33,515 nucleotides of DNA from Spirulina sp. SIO3F2 (lineage in GTDB: Bacteria; Cyanobacteriota; Cyanobacteriia; Cyanobacteriales; Spirulinaceae). This document shows, one piece after another, positions 17,137-26,066 of this stretch. A program made the translations under genes and the position numbers. The notes below the pieces were generated by a model. It worked only from the letters and a program-made list of their open reading frames with translations, was not told the DNA's origin and did not search any database. Where the stretch lies: NCBI GenBank assembly GCA_010672165.1, contig JAAHHN010000001.1:53616-87130 (forward strand), read 5' to 3'. Numbering within the stretch: position 1 is the stretch's first letter; each line of letters starts with the position of its first letter.

Positions 17137-17394
17137 GAGATCCCCCCGGCTGCGCCGACCCCCTTATTAAGGGGGTGAGTTACTCAAGTTTGTGATGTCC
17201 TCAAAATAATCCCAGCCGCTTGCGGCGTTACCCCCCTTATTAAGCTAACCTTGTAGGGGTTTTGCAGACCCCCCTCACAGCAAGGATCTTGCGAACGCAC
17301 TTTTGAGGGCTGAACCGCTGAACCCTAGCAAAATCAAGGGAGCGATTTGAAACCCCTACAGGATTAGCTTATTAAGGGGGGACGGGGGGATCTC
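17137..17394. repeat. Nested palindromic MITE-like element
   Basis: The outer inverted repeat is GAGATCCCCCC (17137-17147) with GGGGGGATCTC (17384-17394). Inside is a second, 33-bp inverted repeat at 17231-17263 and 17349-17381 with about three mismatches, starting CCCCCCTTATTAAG. A self-complementary CCCCCTTATTAAGGGGG lies at 17159-17175. The core has a small GCAAG/CTTGC hairpin and no coding frame. It fills most of the gap between sqdX and queG and looks like a non-autonomous repeat, possibly two related elements nested together. Confidence 0.6.
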
Positions 17395-17439
17395 AGGTCT
17401 CAATACGAAGCGAGTTAACCCTCAAAATAACCGTTGCAT

Positions 17440-18384
17440 ATGCCTCAGTTAACCAGCGCAGTGGTGAAAAATAAAGCCCGAGAACTGGGCTTCCATAAGG
17501 TGGGGATCGCCGCGATCGCGCCCCACACTGACAACGCAACTAACCATCTGCACCGTTGGCTAGCTCAGGGCTACCAGGCCGAGATGACGTGGATGGCAAA
17601 CCCCAAACGAGCAGATATTGAGCAATGCCTGCCAGGGGTAAAGTCGGTGATTGCTTTGGCCCTCAACTACTACACACCCCATACCCATAGTGATGACCCC
17701 GCGATCGCTAAAATCTCTCGCTACGGTTGGGGGCGAGACTACCACCGCGTGGTGCAAAAACGGCTCAAAGCCTTGGCCCTCTGGCTGCAAGACCAAGTTC
17801 CAGAGCAAACGGTGCGGTACTACGTGGATACTGGCCCGGTTCAAGATAAAGTTTGGGCCCAGCGGGCAGGCTTAGGGTGGATTGCCAAGAACGGCAATTT
17901 GATTACCCGTAACTATGGTAGTTGGGTCTTTCTCGGGGAGATTCTGACAACATTAGAGCTGGAAAGCGATCGCCCCCACACTGCCCATTGCGGCACTTGT
18001 ACTCGTTGCCTCGATGCCTGCCCGACCCAAGCGATTCGAGAACCCTTCGTAGTGGATGCCAATCGTTGCATTGCCTACCATACGATCGAAAATCGTGCCG
18101 AAACGCTACCCCCTGAGCTGACTCTCGACGGCTGGGTGGCCGGCTGCGACGTGTGTCAGGATGTTTGCCCCTGGAATCAACGCTTTGCTCAGGAGACGGA
18201 TATTGCTGATTTTCAACCCTACCCTGAGCATCTGGCTCCTCGCTTAGATGACTTAGCAAAGCTTGATGACACTACCTGGGATCAGCGCTTGCGTAGCTCT
18301 GCCCTGCGCCGCATCAAACCCCAGATGTGGCGGCGGAATGCCCGTGCTAACTTAAACAGGGAAGCCGAACCTGGAGGCGAATGA
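17440..18384 (+). CDS. queG: Epoxyqueuosine reductase
   Basis: QueG reduces epoxyqueuosine to queuosine in the wobble position of tRNAs with GUN anticodons, using cobalamin and two [4Fe-4S] clusters. The ATG at 17440 is preferred to an in-frame TTG at 17434 and gives 314 residues. Catalytic and cofactor landmarks include [11 protein letters not shown] (about 126-136). The ferredoxin-like motifs are [12 protein letters not shown] (from residue 184) and [10 protein letters not shown] (from residue 236), with another ligand at C210. It is the first gene of a co-directional run and overlaps the next start by four bases (ATGA). Identification is secure. Confidence 0.95.
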   Translation: MPQLTSAVVKNKARELGFHKVGIAAIAPHTDNATNHLHRWLAQGYQAEMTWMANPKRADIEQCLPGVKSVIALALNYYTPHTHSDDPAIAKISRYGWGRDYHRVVQKRLKALALWLQDQVPEQTVRYYVDTGPVQDKVWAQRAGLGWIAKNGNLITRNYGSWVFLGEILTTLELESDRPHTAHCGTCTRCLDACPTQAIREPFVVDANRCIAYHTIENRAETLPPELTLDGWVAGCDVCQDVCPWNQRFAQETDIADFQPYPEHLAPRLDDLAKLDDTTWDQRLRSSALRRIKPQMWRRNARANLNREAEPGGE

Positions 18385-19028
18385 CGCATCCCCCAGTTGT
18401 ATTGTTTGATTTTGACGGGACGATCGCGGATACCCATACCGTGTTTGTACAGATCATCAATCGCCTTGCTGATGAATTTGGTTATGAACCCGCTTCACCA
18501 GAAAAGGTTAAGCAAATGCAGGGGTTGACGGCTCAAAATATTATTCGGCAGTCCGGAATTTCGGTGTTCAAAATCCCTTTATTGTTACGTCGGCTCAAAA
18601 GGGAGTTACACCAGGAGATGAAACAGGTGCAGACGATCGCAGGCATGGACGATGCGATCCGGCAGCTTCACACTCAGGGTTATCAGTTGGGTATTGTCAC
18701 CTCCAATTGGATTGAAAATGTGCGTCTTTTTCTGGAACTCCAAGCCCTCACAGACTGTTTCATCTGGACATACAGCAGTTCTACCTTGTTTGGTAAGCAT
18801 CGGATGCTGAATCGGTTTATCAAACAATCTGGCCTGAATAGCCAGTGCATCGTTTATGTGGGAGACGAAAGCCGGGATATTGAGGCGGCGCAGGCCAGCG
18901 GCATTGACATCATTAGTGTGGCTTGGGGGTTTAACGCCCCGGAGCTATTGGCGGCCTATAAGCCAACCGCTTTGATTACCGAAGCTCAAGAATTGCTGCC
19001 CACTGTACAGCGCTTATTTAACACTTAA
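18381..19028 (+). CDS. HAD-superfamily phosphatase (phosphoglycolate-phosphatase-like)
   Basis: This is a haloacid-dehalogenase-fold phosphatase of 215 residues. Motif I is D-F-D-G-T-I-A-D-T (10-18; nucleophile D10, acid/base D12). Motif II is the V-T-S-N-W after the helical cap (about 107-111). A Lys in F-G-K-H-R is the likely motif III. Motif IV is G-D-E-S-R-D (about 159-164). The helical cap between residues 18 and 85 places it in the subfamily with Gph and beta-phosphoglucomutase. Its start overlaps the queG stop. The substrate is unknown; phosphoglycolate is one candidate, but the context gives no support for any one choice. Confidence 0.85.
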   Translation: MTHPPVVLFDFDGTIADTHTVFVQIINRLADEFGYEPASPEKVKQMQGLTAQNIIRQSGISVFKIPLLLRRLKRELHQEMKQVQTIAGMDDAIRQLHTQGYQLGIVTSNWIENVRLFLELQALTDCFIWTYSSSTLFGKHRMLNRFIKQSGLNSQCIVYVGDESRDIEAAQASGIDIISVAWGFNAPELLAAYKPTALITEAQELLPTVQRLFNT

Positions 19029-19038
19029 GGACAGAACA

Positions 19039-21720
19039 ATGCAGATGGAGCGACGGACTTTTTTGCTGTGGTTGTTAGGAGGAGGCTTGAGTGCCCTTTT
19101 TCCCAGTTGGGTTCAAGGGGCATGGGCTCAAAACTCTGCTGAGGTGCAGTTTTATGTGGCGACCGACGGGAGTGATAGCTGGTCAGGCCAGCTCCCACAA
19201 CCCAATGCCCAGCGGACTGATGGCCCCTTTGCGACATTGCAACGGGCAAGAGACGCCATTCGAGCATTGCAGCGATCGCAAACCGAGCCTTGGCAACAAC
19301 CGATCGCGGTGCTACTGCGAGGCGGAACCTATTATCTAGATGCCCCTTTTGTCCTAGAACCCGAGGACTCGGGTACGGCAACCGCACCCATCACCTATCG
19401 GGCTTTTCCAGGAGAGCAGGTGCTCATTAGCGGTGGGCAACCCATTAGTAATTGGCGACCCGCCCTTGATTCGCCTTTATGGATTGCAGACTTAACGACT
19501 CAGAACGTAGAGTATCTAGATTTCCGACTGTTACGTATTCATAAGCGTCAGACGCTGCCAGCCCGATATCCCAAATCTGATCCCAACAATCCCATTACTG
19601 GCGGCTGGCTCCATGCCCAATGGTGGGGACAACCGTGGGAGAAGGGCAACCTGGGCGAAACCGTGGAGCTGACCGCGCAGGGCGATCGCTTGGAATGGCA
19701 AATTGATGTCTCTCAACGGGGTAATTATCACGTGTGGCTGCGGTATAAAAACCCATTAGATGTAGCGTTTCACGCAATCTTGTCGAGCCGCGATCGCTCT
19801 CTTCAACTCAATCACCTCACCCCCAGCCCTAAACTCAACTGGCAGCATGGGGGGCAACTCCAATTAGCCGCTGGCACTCAAACCCTGAGCTGGGAGCACC
19901 AGAGCACCAGTACCATGGAGCTGGATGCGATTTTTCTCACCGACGACCCCCAATGGCAACCTGACGAGACTATTCACTTCAAAACCTGGTGGGGGATTTA
20001 TGACGTGGATGCTCCCGCCCCCGGTTATGGGCTGCTGCAAATTCAGGCGGAGGCCTGCGATCGCGCCGTGGGCCAAGTCAACGTGCCCATCCCGATGGAT
20101 ATCCGGGGTCAATACGATCGCATTGTGCTCAAGCCTGAAGACTTCCCCACTTGGCAAGATTGGCAAGACGCAGAGGTGCATATTTTCCCGGCCTGGGGTT
20201 GGGTGAACACGATCTTGAAGGTGCAAGGGGTGGATACTCAACAGTCGCTGTTGCGGGTAGATTGCTTGAAGGATATTCGCCCCGGCAATCGCTTTTTTAT
20301 TACCAATGTCAAAGCGGCTTTGACGGAGCCAGGGGAGTGGTTTTGCGATCGCCGTTCAGAAGAAGTATTCTACTGGCCCCAACCCGGAGAAAACCCAAAT
20401 CAAGCCCTGATGGTTGCACCACAGCTTAAGCGGCTCGTGGTGTTGCAGGGGGAAGCGCGATCGCAACAATTTGTGGAACATGTGCGGTTTGAGCATCTCA
20501 CCTTCATGGATACGGATTACACGGTCTTTGATGATCCCACTCCTGAGTTTCGGGACTATATCCGAGTGGGTGATCCTGTTCCCCCAGGTGTCACCCATCC
20601 TAATATCCAAAGCAATGGTTATTACACCCCAGCCGATGCAGCGCTATGGCTCTCCGGTGCTCAACATTGCCGTATTGCAGGCTGCACATTTACTCAGTTG
20701 GGCGGCTATGGTGTCCGGTTAGAGCAGCAGAGCAACCAGAATGAAGTGGTGAGCAACACGATCACTCAGATGGGTCAAGGGGGTGTGGTGCTGTTGGGTG
20801 ACAATCAAACCCAGCCCCACCACAACCTGATCGCAGGCAATGATATTCATCACTGTGGCACCGTCTATAAGCATGTGGCGGGAGTGTATCTGACCACCGG
20901 GAGTCACAACCAAATTGTGCATAATCGGATTGCCCAGATGCCGCGTTATGGTGTTTCGGTCAAGATCTATGATGAGCAAAATTTTTCGCGGGGCAATGTT
21001 ATTGAATTCAACGAAATTATTGCTACCAATTTAGAAACCAATGATACGGGCGCGATCGAGTTCTATAGCGGCTATGTCAATGAGACCACAGTGCAGCAAA
21101 TTGAAAGTGAGACCTTAGTGCGTTTCAATTGGATTGAGGATGTGTTGGGCGTGGGCACAAATGCCGCCGATCAAATCATTGCTCCCTATTTAAGCTGTGG
21201 CATTTTCTTGGATGGCAATGCCAGTGGGGTTGTGATGGAGGGAAATGTCATTCGAAATCCCGGCCTGACAGGCATTCAGATTAGCAATGGCCGCAATAAT
21301 GTTGTGGCGAACAATATTATGCTCAATGCCCAAGCCTACCAACTCAGTTTTTTACAGCTTGATGATGTGATCCGAGGTAATCACTTTGAGCGCAATATTA
21401 TTGTCTTTGACCCTGCCCAAGCGATCCTTTGGCGGAGTGTTACGTCAGATTGGACAACGGACGTAATCGCAGTTTCTGACCATAACCTCTATTGGTATGG
21501 TGATGCGTCTGAACAAGCAATCACCAAAACGGTGATTACCTCCGTTGGCTCCCTGGCCGCCTGGCGATCGCTGGGCTACGACCAAAACTCCGTTGTTGCT
21601 GATCTCCAATTTCTGGATATCACGAATCGGGATCTGCGTTTAGCGGAGACTTCTCCGGCTTGGCAACTGGGCTTTAAAGCGATTCCCCTGGAAAAAATTG
21701 GCCGCTCGGGTTGGCGCTAA
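19039..21720 (+). CDS. Tat-type exported right-handed beta-helix protein, possible polysaccharide lyase
   Basis: The protein has 893 residues. Its N-terminus M-Q-M-E-R-R-T-F-L-L-W followed by a Gly/Leu-rich hydrophobic stretch and A-W-A (28-30) looks like a twin-arginine signal peptide. The mature part opens F-Y-V-A-T-D-G-S-D-S-W-S-G and G-P-F-A-T-L-Q-R-A-R-D-A-I, the entry motif of many beta-helix polysaccharide enzymes. Residues about 210-300 look like an inserted beta-sandwich, perhaps a carbohydrate-binding module. Residues about 480-790 hold repeated N-x-I/V strands (N-x-I-x-x-N, G-x-x-L) of a parallel beta-helix. The ATG at 19039 has AAGGA upstream. It follows the HAD gene by 10 bases and precedes the SUMF1-like gene. 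Lyase or hydrolase activity is inferred only. Confidence 0.75.
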   Translation: MQMERRTFLLWLLGGGLSALFPSWVQGAWAQNSAEVQFYVATDGSDSWSGQLPQPNAQRTDGPFATLQRARDAIRALQRSQTEPWQQPIAVLLRGGTYYLDAPFVLEPEDSGTATAPITYRAFPGEQVLISGGQPISNWRPALDSPLWIADLTTQNVEYLDFRLLRIHKRQTLPARYPKSDPNNPITGGWLHAQWWGQPWEKGNLGETVELTAQGDRLEWQIDVSQRGNYHVWLRYKNPLDVAFHAILSSRDRSLQLNHLTPSPKLNWQHGGQLQLAAGTQTLSWEHQSTSTMELDAIFLTDDPQWQPDETIHFKTWWGIYDVDAPAPGYGLLQIQAEACDRAVGQVNVPIPMDIRGQYDRIVLKPEDFPTWQDWQDAEVHIFPAWGWVNTILKVQGVDTQQSLLRVDCLKDIRPGNRFFITNVKAALTEPGEWFCDRRSEEVFYWPQPGENPNQALMVAPQLKRLVVLQGEARSQQFVEHVRFEHLTFMDTDYTVFDDPTPEFRDYIRVGDPVPPGVTHPNIQSNGYYTPADAALWLSGAQHCRIAGCTFTQLGGYGVRLEQQSNQNEVVSNTITQMGQGGVVLLGDNQTQPHHNLIAGNDIHHCGTVYKHVAGVYLTTGSHNQIVHNRIAQMPRYGVSVKIYDEQNFSRGNVIEFNEIIATNLETNDTGAIEFYSGYVNETTVQQIESETLVRFNWIEDVLGVGTNAADQIIAPYLSCGIFLDGNASGVVMEGNVIRNPGLTGIQISNGRNNVVANNIMLNAQAYQLSFLQLDDVIRGNHFERNIIVFDPAQAILWRSVTSDWTTDVIAVSDHNLYWYGDASEQAITKTVITSVGSLAAWRSLGYDQNSVVADLQFLDITNRDLRLAETSPAWQLGFKAIPLEKIGRSGWR

Positions 21721-21763
21721 GGCAAATTGAGTACAAACATCGAGAAACTGGAGTTGCATTATC

Positions 21764-22768
21764 ATGCCACCCCTCACCCGCAGACAATTGCTTTCGCTCA
21801 GTGGCAGTACGCTAGGGACTTTGCTGGCAATGGGCCAGCAGCGTCCGTCTTGGAGTCTGTCCATTCACCGTCCCTCTAATCTGACGGTAGAAACCATACA
21901 TTTAGGGACTCAGGGTCAAGTACTGAGGCGATCGCAGCACTATCCCTATCGGCACATTGAACATCTCAGCCCAGACGTGGCTCTGGAATTGATTGAAATT
22001 CCTGGCGGGCGCTTTGTCATGGGGTCAGCCTTCAGTGAACAGGAACAACCGATGCATTCCGTTCGCCTTCAGCCCTTTGCAATCGGACGTTTCCCGATTA
22101 CTCAAGCCCAGTGGAAGGCTGTGGTTGAACAAACGAAGATGGTTGCTCTACCGTTAGCTCCGGAGCCTGCTTACTTCCAAACAGATTTTTCTGAGCCATA
22201 TTCTCGCTGGCAACGTCCGATTGAGAATGTGAATTGGTATGAGGCGCTCGAGTTCTGTGCTCGCCTCAGTCAACTCACAGGTCAGCAATATCGTCTGCCC
22301 AGCGAGGCGGAATGGGAATATGCCTGTCGGGCTCACACCGAAACCCATTACCATTTTGGCGATGGTATCAATACTAAGGTTGCTAATTATCGCGGGACGG
22401 CACAATGGCAGCATAGTGCGCCAGGACTGGCTCGCGGCCAAACCACACCCGTGGGTTATTTTCAGGTTGCCAACGCTTTTGGCCTCAGCGATATGCATGG
22501 GAATGTTTTTGAATGGTGTGCCGACCCTTGGCATGAAACCTATGAAGATGCCCCCAACCGTGGCCAGGTCTGGGATGCCAAACAGCCCCACATCTATGCT
22601 GATGTCCGGCGCAATATAGCAGCGCTCCAAGCCACGGAACCGATTAAAGTTATTCGGGGTGGCTCGTGGTTTTACGAACCCCAGCTCTGTCGCTCGGCTT
22701 ATCGGGTGCGTTGGTATGCCGATGCCCGTACGGGGGATCAAGGCTTTCGGGTCTGTCGATCGCGCTAA
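21764..22768 (+). CDS. Tat-type exported SUMF1/FGE-sulfatase-domain protein
   Basis: The protein has 334 residues. The N-terminus has T-R-R-Q-L-L-S-L-S-G followed by a hydrophobic stretch, a likely twin-arginine signal. The formylglycine-generating-enzyme (SUMF1) fold runs from I-P-G-G-R-F-V-M-G-S (about 79-88) through V-N-W-Y-E-A-L-E-F-C, R-L-P-S-E-A-E-W-E-Y-A-C-R and D-M-H-G-N-V-F-E-W-C to G-G-S-W-F and G-F-R-V-C. Genuine FGE carries two cysteines five residues apart; here C309 is present but the second position is R314, so oxidation of sulfatase cysteines is unlikely. No sulfatase gene is in the window. It lies 43 bases after the beta-helix gene. Its role is unknown. Confidence 0.82.
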   Translation: MPPLTRRQLLSLSGSTLGTLLAMGQQRPSWSLSIHRPSNLTVETIHLGTQGQVLRRSQHYPYRHIEHLSPDVALELIEIPGGRFVMGSAFSEQEQPMHSVRLQPFAIGRFPITQAQWKAVVEQTKMVALPLAPEPAYFQTDFSEPYSRWQRPIENVNWYEALEFCARLSQLTGQQYRLPSEAEWEYACRAHTETHYHFGDGINTKVANYRGTAQWQHSAPGLARGQTTPVGYFQVANAFGLSDMHGNVFEWCADPWHETYEDAPNRGQVWDAKQPHIYADVRRNIAALQATEPIKVIRGGSWFYEPQLCRSAYRVRWYADARTGDQGFRVCRSR

Positions 22769-22806
22769 TCTCAACCTCATCATTACAATCCTATGACTTG
22801 GGAAAA

Positions 22807-23586
22807 ATGACTTTGACTCAATCTTCTTCATTAGCTCAAAATGAGGCCCAGCATGGCCACAACCGAGCAATTCCGACAGCACTAGCTGCTATCCAGAAAA
22901 TTGTTTTTCTTGGAGATAGTATTACCGAGGCTGGGGGTGAGAGAGGAGGGTATGTCTGGTTTATTGGGCAATATCTTCAGGGTCTGTACCCCCAACACAC
23001 CTGGCAACTAATTAACGCTGGGATTTCTGGGAATACCGCCCTCAAACTGCGCGCTCGCTTCACCTCCGATGTTCTGGCCCATCACCCCCAAATGGTAGTG
23101 ATTTATGTTGGGGTCAACGATGTTTGGCATCGCTTTTATGATTTTCGCCTCAATCGACCCGTCCCGACTGGGGATTTTCCGGCGGGCACGACCCTAGCGG
23201 ACTACCGAGCTCATCTTGAATACATGATCACCACTGCCCAGACCGTAGGCATACAGGTTCTGTTGCTCTCTCCCACACCCATCCGGGAAATGCCCCACAA
23301 TCCGGAAAATCAACAATTGCAAGCGTATATCACCGCCGGCCAAGCACTCGCCCAAGACCACAATACTGGCTGGGTGAACCTGTATGAGCCGTTTATCACG
23401 CTGATTCGCACCTATCAAACCATTGCTGGCCCTAATGCTCATCTGTTAACAACTGACGGTGTTCATCCAAATCGAGCTGGGCATCAAGTTATTGCCCATG
23501 CCATCTTGCAAGCCTGGGGAGTGAGTGCAGTGACCTTACAAAACCACCCCGTAGATTGTGTGGGTTTATGTAACTTCGATGTTTAG
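22807..23586 (+). CDS. SGNH/GDSL hydrolase (possible carbohydrate esterase)
   Basis: The protein has 260 residues from the ATG at 22807; the upstream extension lies in the previous gene. All four SGNH blocks are visible: G-D-S-I-T-E (S38 nucleophile), N-A-G-I-S-G-N (block II), G-V-N-D-V-W (block III) and D-G-V-H-P-N-R-A-G-H with D217 and H220 (block V). The W-H-R-F-Y-D insert after block III and the overall layout resemble acetyl-xylan-esterase-type SGNH enzymes. No signal peptide is evident. It lies 38 bases after the SUMF1-like gene and is convergent with hemC (11 bases between stops). Deacylation of a polysaccharide is a plausible role, inferred from the neighbours. Confidence 0.85.
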   Translation: MTLTQSSSLAQNEAQHGHNRAIPTALAAIQKIVFLGDSITEAGGERGGYVWFIGQYLQGLYPQHTWQLINAGISGNTALKLRARFTSDVLAHHPQMVVIYVGVNDVWHRFYDFRLNRPVPTGDFPAGTTLADYRAHLEYMITTAQTVGIQVLLLSPTPIREMPHNPENQQLQAYITAGQALAQDHNTGWVNLYEPFITLIRTYQTIAGPNAHLLTTDGVHPNRAGHQVIAHAILQAWGVSAVTLQNHPVDCVGLCNFDV

Positions 23587-23597
23587 CACTCAGGTAT

Positions 23598-24545
23598 TTA
23601 ACGCTCAATCTGAGCGAAAATCTCATCCAGAATCGCTTGGGCTCCTTTACCTCGCAGTATTTTTGCTAGCTGAGTTCCGAGGGCTTCAGCATCTGATACT
23701 GGGCCACTCACCGTATCTTTGAGCAGTTGCTTCCCGTCGAGACTAGCGACCATTCCGACTAAGGTCAAATTGTCATCCGCGATCGTAGTATTGACACCAA
23801 TCGGCACTTGGCAGCCCCCCTCTAGGTCGCGCAGAAATGCCCGTTCAGCCAGCGCACGATGGAGTGTGGGGCCGTGCTCGATCGCCTTGAGGACTTCCAG
23901 AGTGGCAGTATCCCCTTCACGGCATTCAATACCGAGAGCGCCTTGACCAACAGCATGGAGCGATCGCTCGGCGGGGATAGCTTGATGGATGCGATCGGCC
24001 ATATCCAGACGCTTCAAGCCTGCCACTGCCAGAATAATGGCATTGTATTCTCCAGAATCCAACTTGCGCAGACGGGTGTTGAGGTTGCCGCGCACATCCT
24101 TAAACTCTAAATGCGGGAAGTGATAGCGCAACTGAGCCAACCGCCGCAAAGAAGAAGTCCCGATGACTGTGCCCTTAGGCAGGGTTTCGAGTTGGTAATC
24201 CTTGAAATCCTCATGCACCACGAGGGCATCAGCAGGGTCTTCCCGCTCGGTTACGCACCCCAGCATCAAGCCCTCAGGGAGGTTTGTCGGGAGATCTTTG
24301 AGAGAATGTACAGCTAAATCAGCCGTATCGTTGAGCAGGTGAACCTCCAGCTCTTTTGTAAATAAGCCCTTGTCCCCAATTTTGGCAAGCGCCACGTCCA
24401 AAATCTTATCCCCTTGGGTCTTCATGGTTTCCACCACAAAATCAATCTCAGGAAAAGCTTTTTTCAGCTCGGCTTGCACCCAATGGGTTTGCACCATAGC
24501 AAGCTGGCTGTCGCGGGAAGCGATACGGATCGTACGGGCACTCAT
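23598..24545 (-). CDS. hemC: Hydroxymethylbilane synthase (porphobilinogen deaminase)
   Basis: HemC polymerises four porphobilinogens into hydroxymethylbilane for haem, chlorophyll and phycobilin synthesis in the cytoplasm. The protein has 315 residues, the normal length. It starts [16 protein letters not shown] and has the catalytic [10 protein letters not shown], the substrate-binding G-T-S-S-L-R-R and [10 protein letters not shown]. The cofactor-binding cysteine C245 is in E-G-G-C-Q-V-P-I-G. The key Asp and Arg residues are intact. It is transcribed alone on the minus strand. Identification is secure. Confidence 0.97.
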   Translation of the reverse strand: MSARTIRIASRDSQLAMVQTHWVQAELKKAFPEIDFVVETMKTQGDKILDVALAKIGDKGLFTKELEVHLLNDTADLAVHSLKDLPTNLPEGLMLGCVTEREDPADALVVHEDFKDYQLETLPKGTVIGTSSLRRLAQLRYHFPHLEFKDVRGNLNTRLRKLDSGEYNAIILAVAGLKRLDMADRIHQAIPAERSLHAVGQGALGIECREGDTATLEVLKAIEHGPTLHRALAERAFLRDLEGGCQVPIGVNTTIADDNLTLVGMVASLDGKQLLKDTVSGPVSDAEALGTQLAKILRGKGAQAILDEIFAQIER

Positions 24546-24957
24546 GGGGGAAAGTTAATAAAAATTTAGTAATAGGGACTCGATCTAGAGTATCGCAGCG
24601 ATCGCCCCCTGCAAACTGCCAGATTTTAAAGTTTGCTGTTGTTGAGCGGTTAATCTCTTCCAGAGAAAAGAAAGAGAATGTTGACCAAGCAGAATAGACA
24701 GAACTGCTAGGGAGAGAATTACTGATGGGTTTGAGCAATAAAATTGACCCCGACTTGTTGGCTTTACGCACCAAAAAGATGAAGAAATGTAACGCCCTTT
24801 AAATAAATGTCAAATTCCACCGTTTTTTAGTCAAGGTGAACACTATCTGGCCCCCTAAATTCTCTACGCTACGAAATAGAAGATTTGGGGATTGTAGTGA
24901 TGAACTACGCCTCTATCTTTTGCACGCTTAACCATCCACAGGAGAGCTATCACCATT
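24546..24957. other. hemC to secreted-protein spacer, 412 bases
   Basis: No substantial gene is seen. It must contain the hemC promoter (minus strand) and that of the small secreted protein (plus). A 25-codon reading frame at 24725-24802 with GGGAGAG upstream is the only candidate coding element. The stretch from 24800 to 24870 is AT-rich and featureless. Confidence 0.4.
24725..24802 (+). CDS. Candidate 25-residue small protein
   Basis: ATG at 24725 follows GGGAGAG by about eight bases, a credible ribosome site. The peptide is charged, with a basic C-terminal half (R-T-K-K-M-K-K-C-N-A-L). No family is recognised. It could be a chance frame. Confidence 0.2.
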   Translation: MGLSNKIDPDLLALRTKKMKKCNAL

Positions 24958-25392
24958 ATGAAGCGAGTTATTTGTACCCTCCTCTCTGTTACTGCCAGCC
25001 TATTTGCCATTCAATCTGTCGCCCAGGCTGATTCTGTTTTGGAACCCATGCGACCAACAAACTATGGTGTATTTAGTGGGATGGGATATGGCGAAGACAA
25101 CACCACTGAGGCCGAACGGGCTTGGATTAATCTACTCGCGCCAGAGCAATCCGGTGACTTGCAATGTATTGCCCTGACCCATACTGAAAATGTGCGCTGC
25201 TACGGCGTCAGTGATTATTACCTTACCATTGCCCCCCTCGGCCCCCAAGAGCAGGCTGGGAATGGGGACTATGAAAATAAGAATGTCAATTATCGTATTG
25301 GTGTTTCTGATGAGGTGGGTGCAAATATTCGCACCCATCCCTCGGAGGATAACCCCAGCGCGATCGTAGAGCTGGGTGTAAACCTCCACTAA
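24958..25392 (+). CDS. Small secreted hypothetical protein
   Basis: The protein has 144 residues. It starts M-K-R-V-I-C-T-L-L-S-V and continues hydrophobic to V-A-Q-A-D (about residue 25), a classical Sec signal peptide with an A-Q-A cleavage site. The mature part is acidic and contains two cysteines (about 68 and 79, L-Q-C and R-C-Y) that could form a disulfide. The stretch S-D-E-V-G-A-N-I-R-T-H-P-S vaguely resembles an SH3b-like turn, but this is not enough to call a domain. AGGAGAG precedes the ATG. It is followed by a strong hairpin and clpS. Function is unknown. Confidence 0.6.
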   Translation: MKRVICTLLSVTASLFAIQSVAQADSVLEPMRPTNYGVFSGMGYGEDNTTEAERAWINLLAPEQSGDLQCIALTHTENVRCYGVSDYYLTIAPLGPQEQAGNGDYENKNVNYRIGVSDEVGANIRTHPSEDNPSAIVELGVNLH

Positions 25393-25435
25393 GACCAACG
25401 GTAACTCGCCAGTGGCTCACACAATTGGGTTTAAA

Positions 25436-25484
25436 ATAGGGGGCAGGCCTCGCCGGTCTACCCCCTATTGTCGTGTTTCTCTTT
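25436..25484 (+). terminator. Long hairpin terminator before clpS
   Basis: ATAGGGGG (25436-25443) pairs with CCCCCTAT (25461-25468). A single mismatch separates this from an inner 5-bp helix AGGCC/GGTCT (one G-U) with a TCGCC loop. TGTCGTGTTTCTCTTT follows. It ends the secreted-protein transcript, although the T-run is weak. Confidence 0.7.
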
Positions 25485-25523
25485 AAACCATCTGTATTTG
25501 GTTATGTATTCCACGAATGACCC

Positions 25524-25814
25524 ATGACTGCCAGCAGCCCTGTTCTTACCCCGGAAAAGTCCACAACACGCAAGCCTTATCCCAACTTCAAGGTGATTGT
25601 GCTCAACGATGACTTCAATACCTTTGAGCATGTGGCGCGTTGCCTGCTCAAGTATATTCCGGGGATGACCGAATCGCGGGCTTGGCAGCTCACAGAGCAA
25701 GTGCATTTTCAGGGCCAAGCCACGGTGTGGATTGGCCCCCAAGAACCGGCCGAGCTTTATCATCAGCAACTCAGTCGGGAAGGGTTAACGATGGCACCGT
25801 TAGAGCCAGTTTAG
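25524..25814 (+). CDS. clpS: ATP-dependent Clp protease adaptor ClpS
   Basis: ClpS delivers N-end-rule substrates to the Clp protease. The protein has 96 residues. A short disordered tail (1-16) leads to K-P-Y-P-N-F-K-V-I-V-L-N-D-D-F-N-T-F-E-H-V, which carries the substrate-pocket N-D-D motif, then K-Y-I-P-G-M-T and G-P-Q-E-P-A-E-L-Y. Cyanobacteria often have two ClpS paralogues; this sequence looks like the general ClpS1 type, but I could not verify that by comparison. It stands alone between a terminator and htpG. Confidence 0.94.
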   Translation: MTASSPVLTPEKSTTRKPYPNFKVIVLNDDFNTFEHVARCLLKYIPGMTESRAWQLTEQVHFQGQATVWIGPQEPAELYHQQLSREGLTMAPLEPV

Positions 25815-26066
25815 AAAAAAGTAACGACTAGCCAGTAAAAAGTTCATGAGGCTGAGAGGTAGGGTTATCCACATCCTGTCAACCCCAACCCCCTGCGCGA
25901 AAATAGAGCCAATATATAAACCTCTACCGCAGGACGTAAGAGCAGAGAGGAGATGCAATAAATGCGATCGCTTGTCCTTTAAGTGAACATTCATATTGTG
26001 CCTTCTGCCTCCATCGCTCTGCTTCTAGCTAACCCTCCAGACTTGTTTACTGACTAATTGAGAACT

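Noticed and set aside
17137-17394. CRISPR-like array
   Set aside because: The repeats are inverted, not regularly spaced direct repeats, and no cas gene is present.
22666-22806. Upstream in-frame extension of the SGNH hydrolase
   Set aside because: It overlaps the end of the SUMF1-like gene out of frame; the ATG at 22807 gives a normal family length.
22154-22882. 242-codon minus-strand frame inside the SUMF1-like gene
   Set aside because: It lies antisense to a strongly supported domain and has no recognisable motif.
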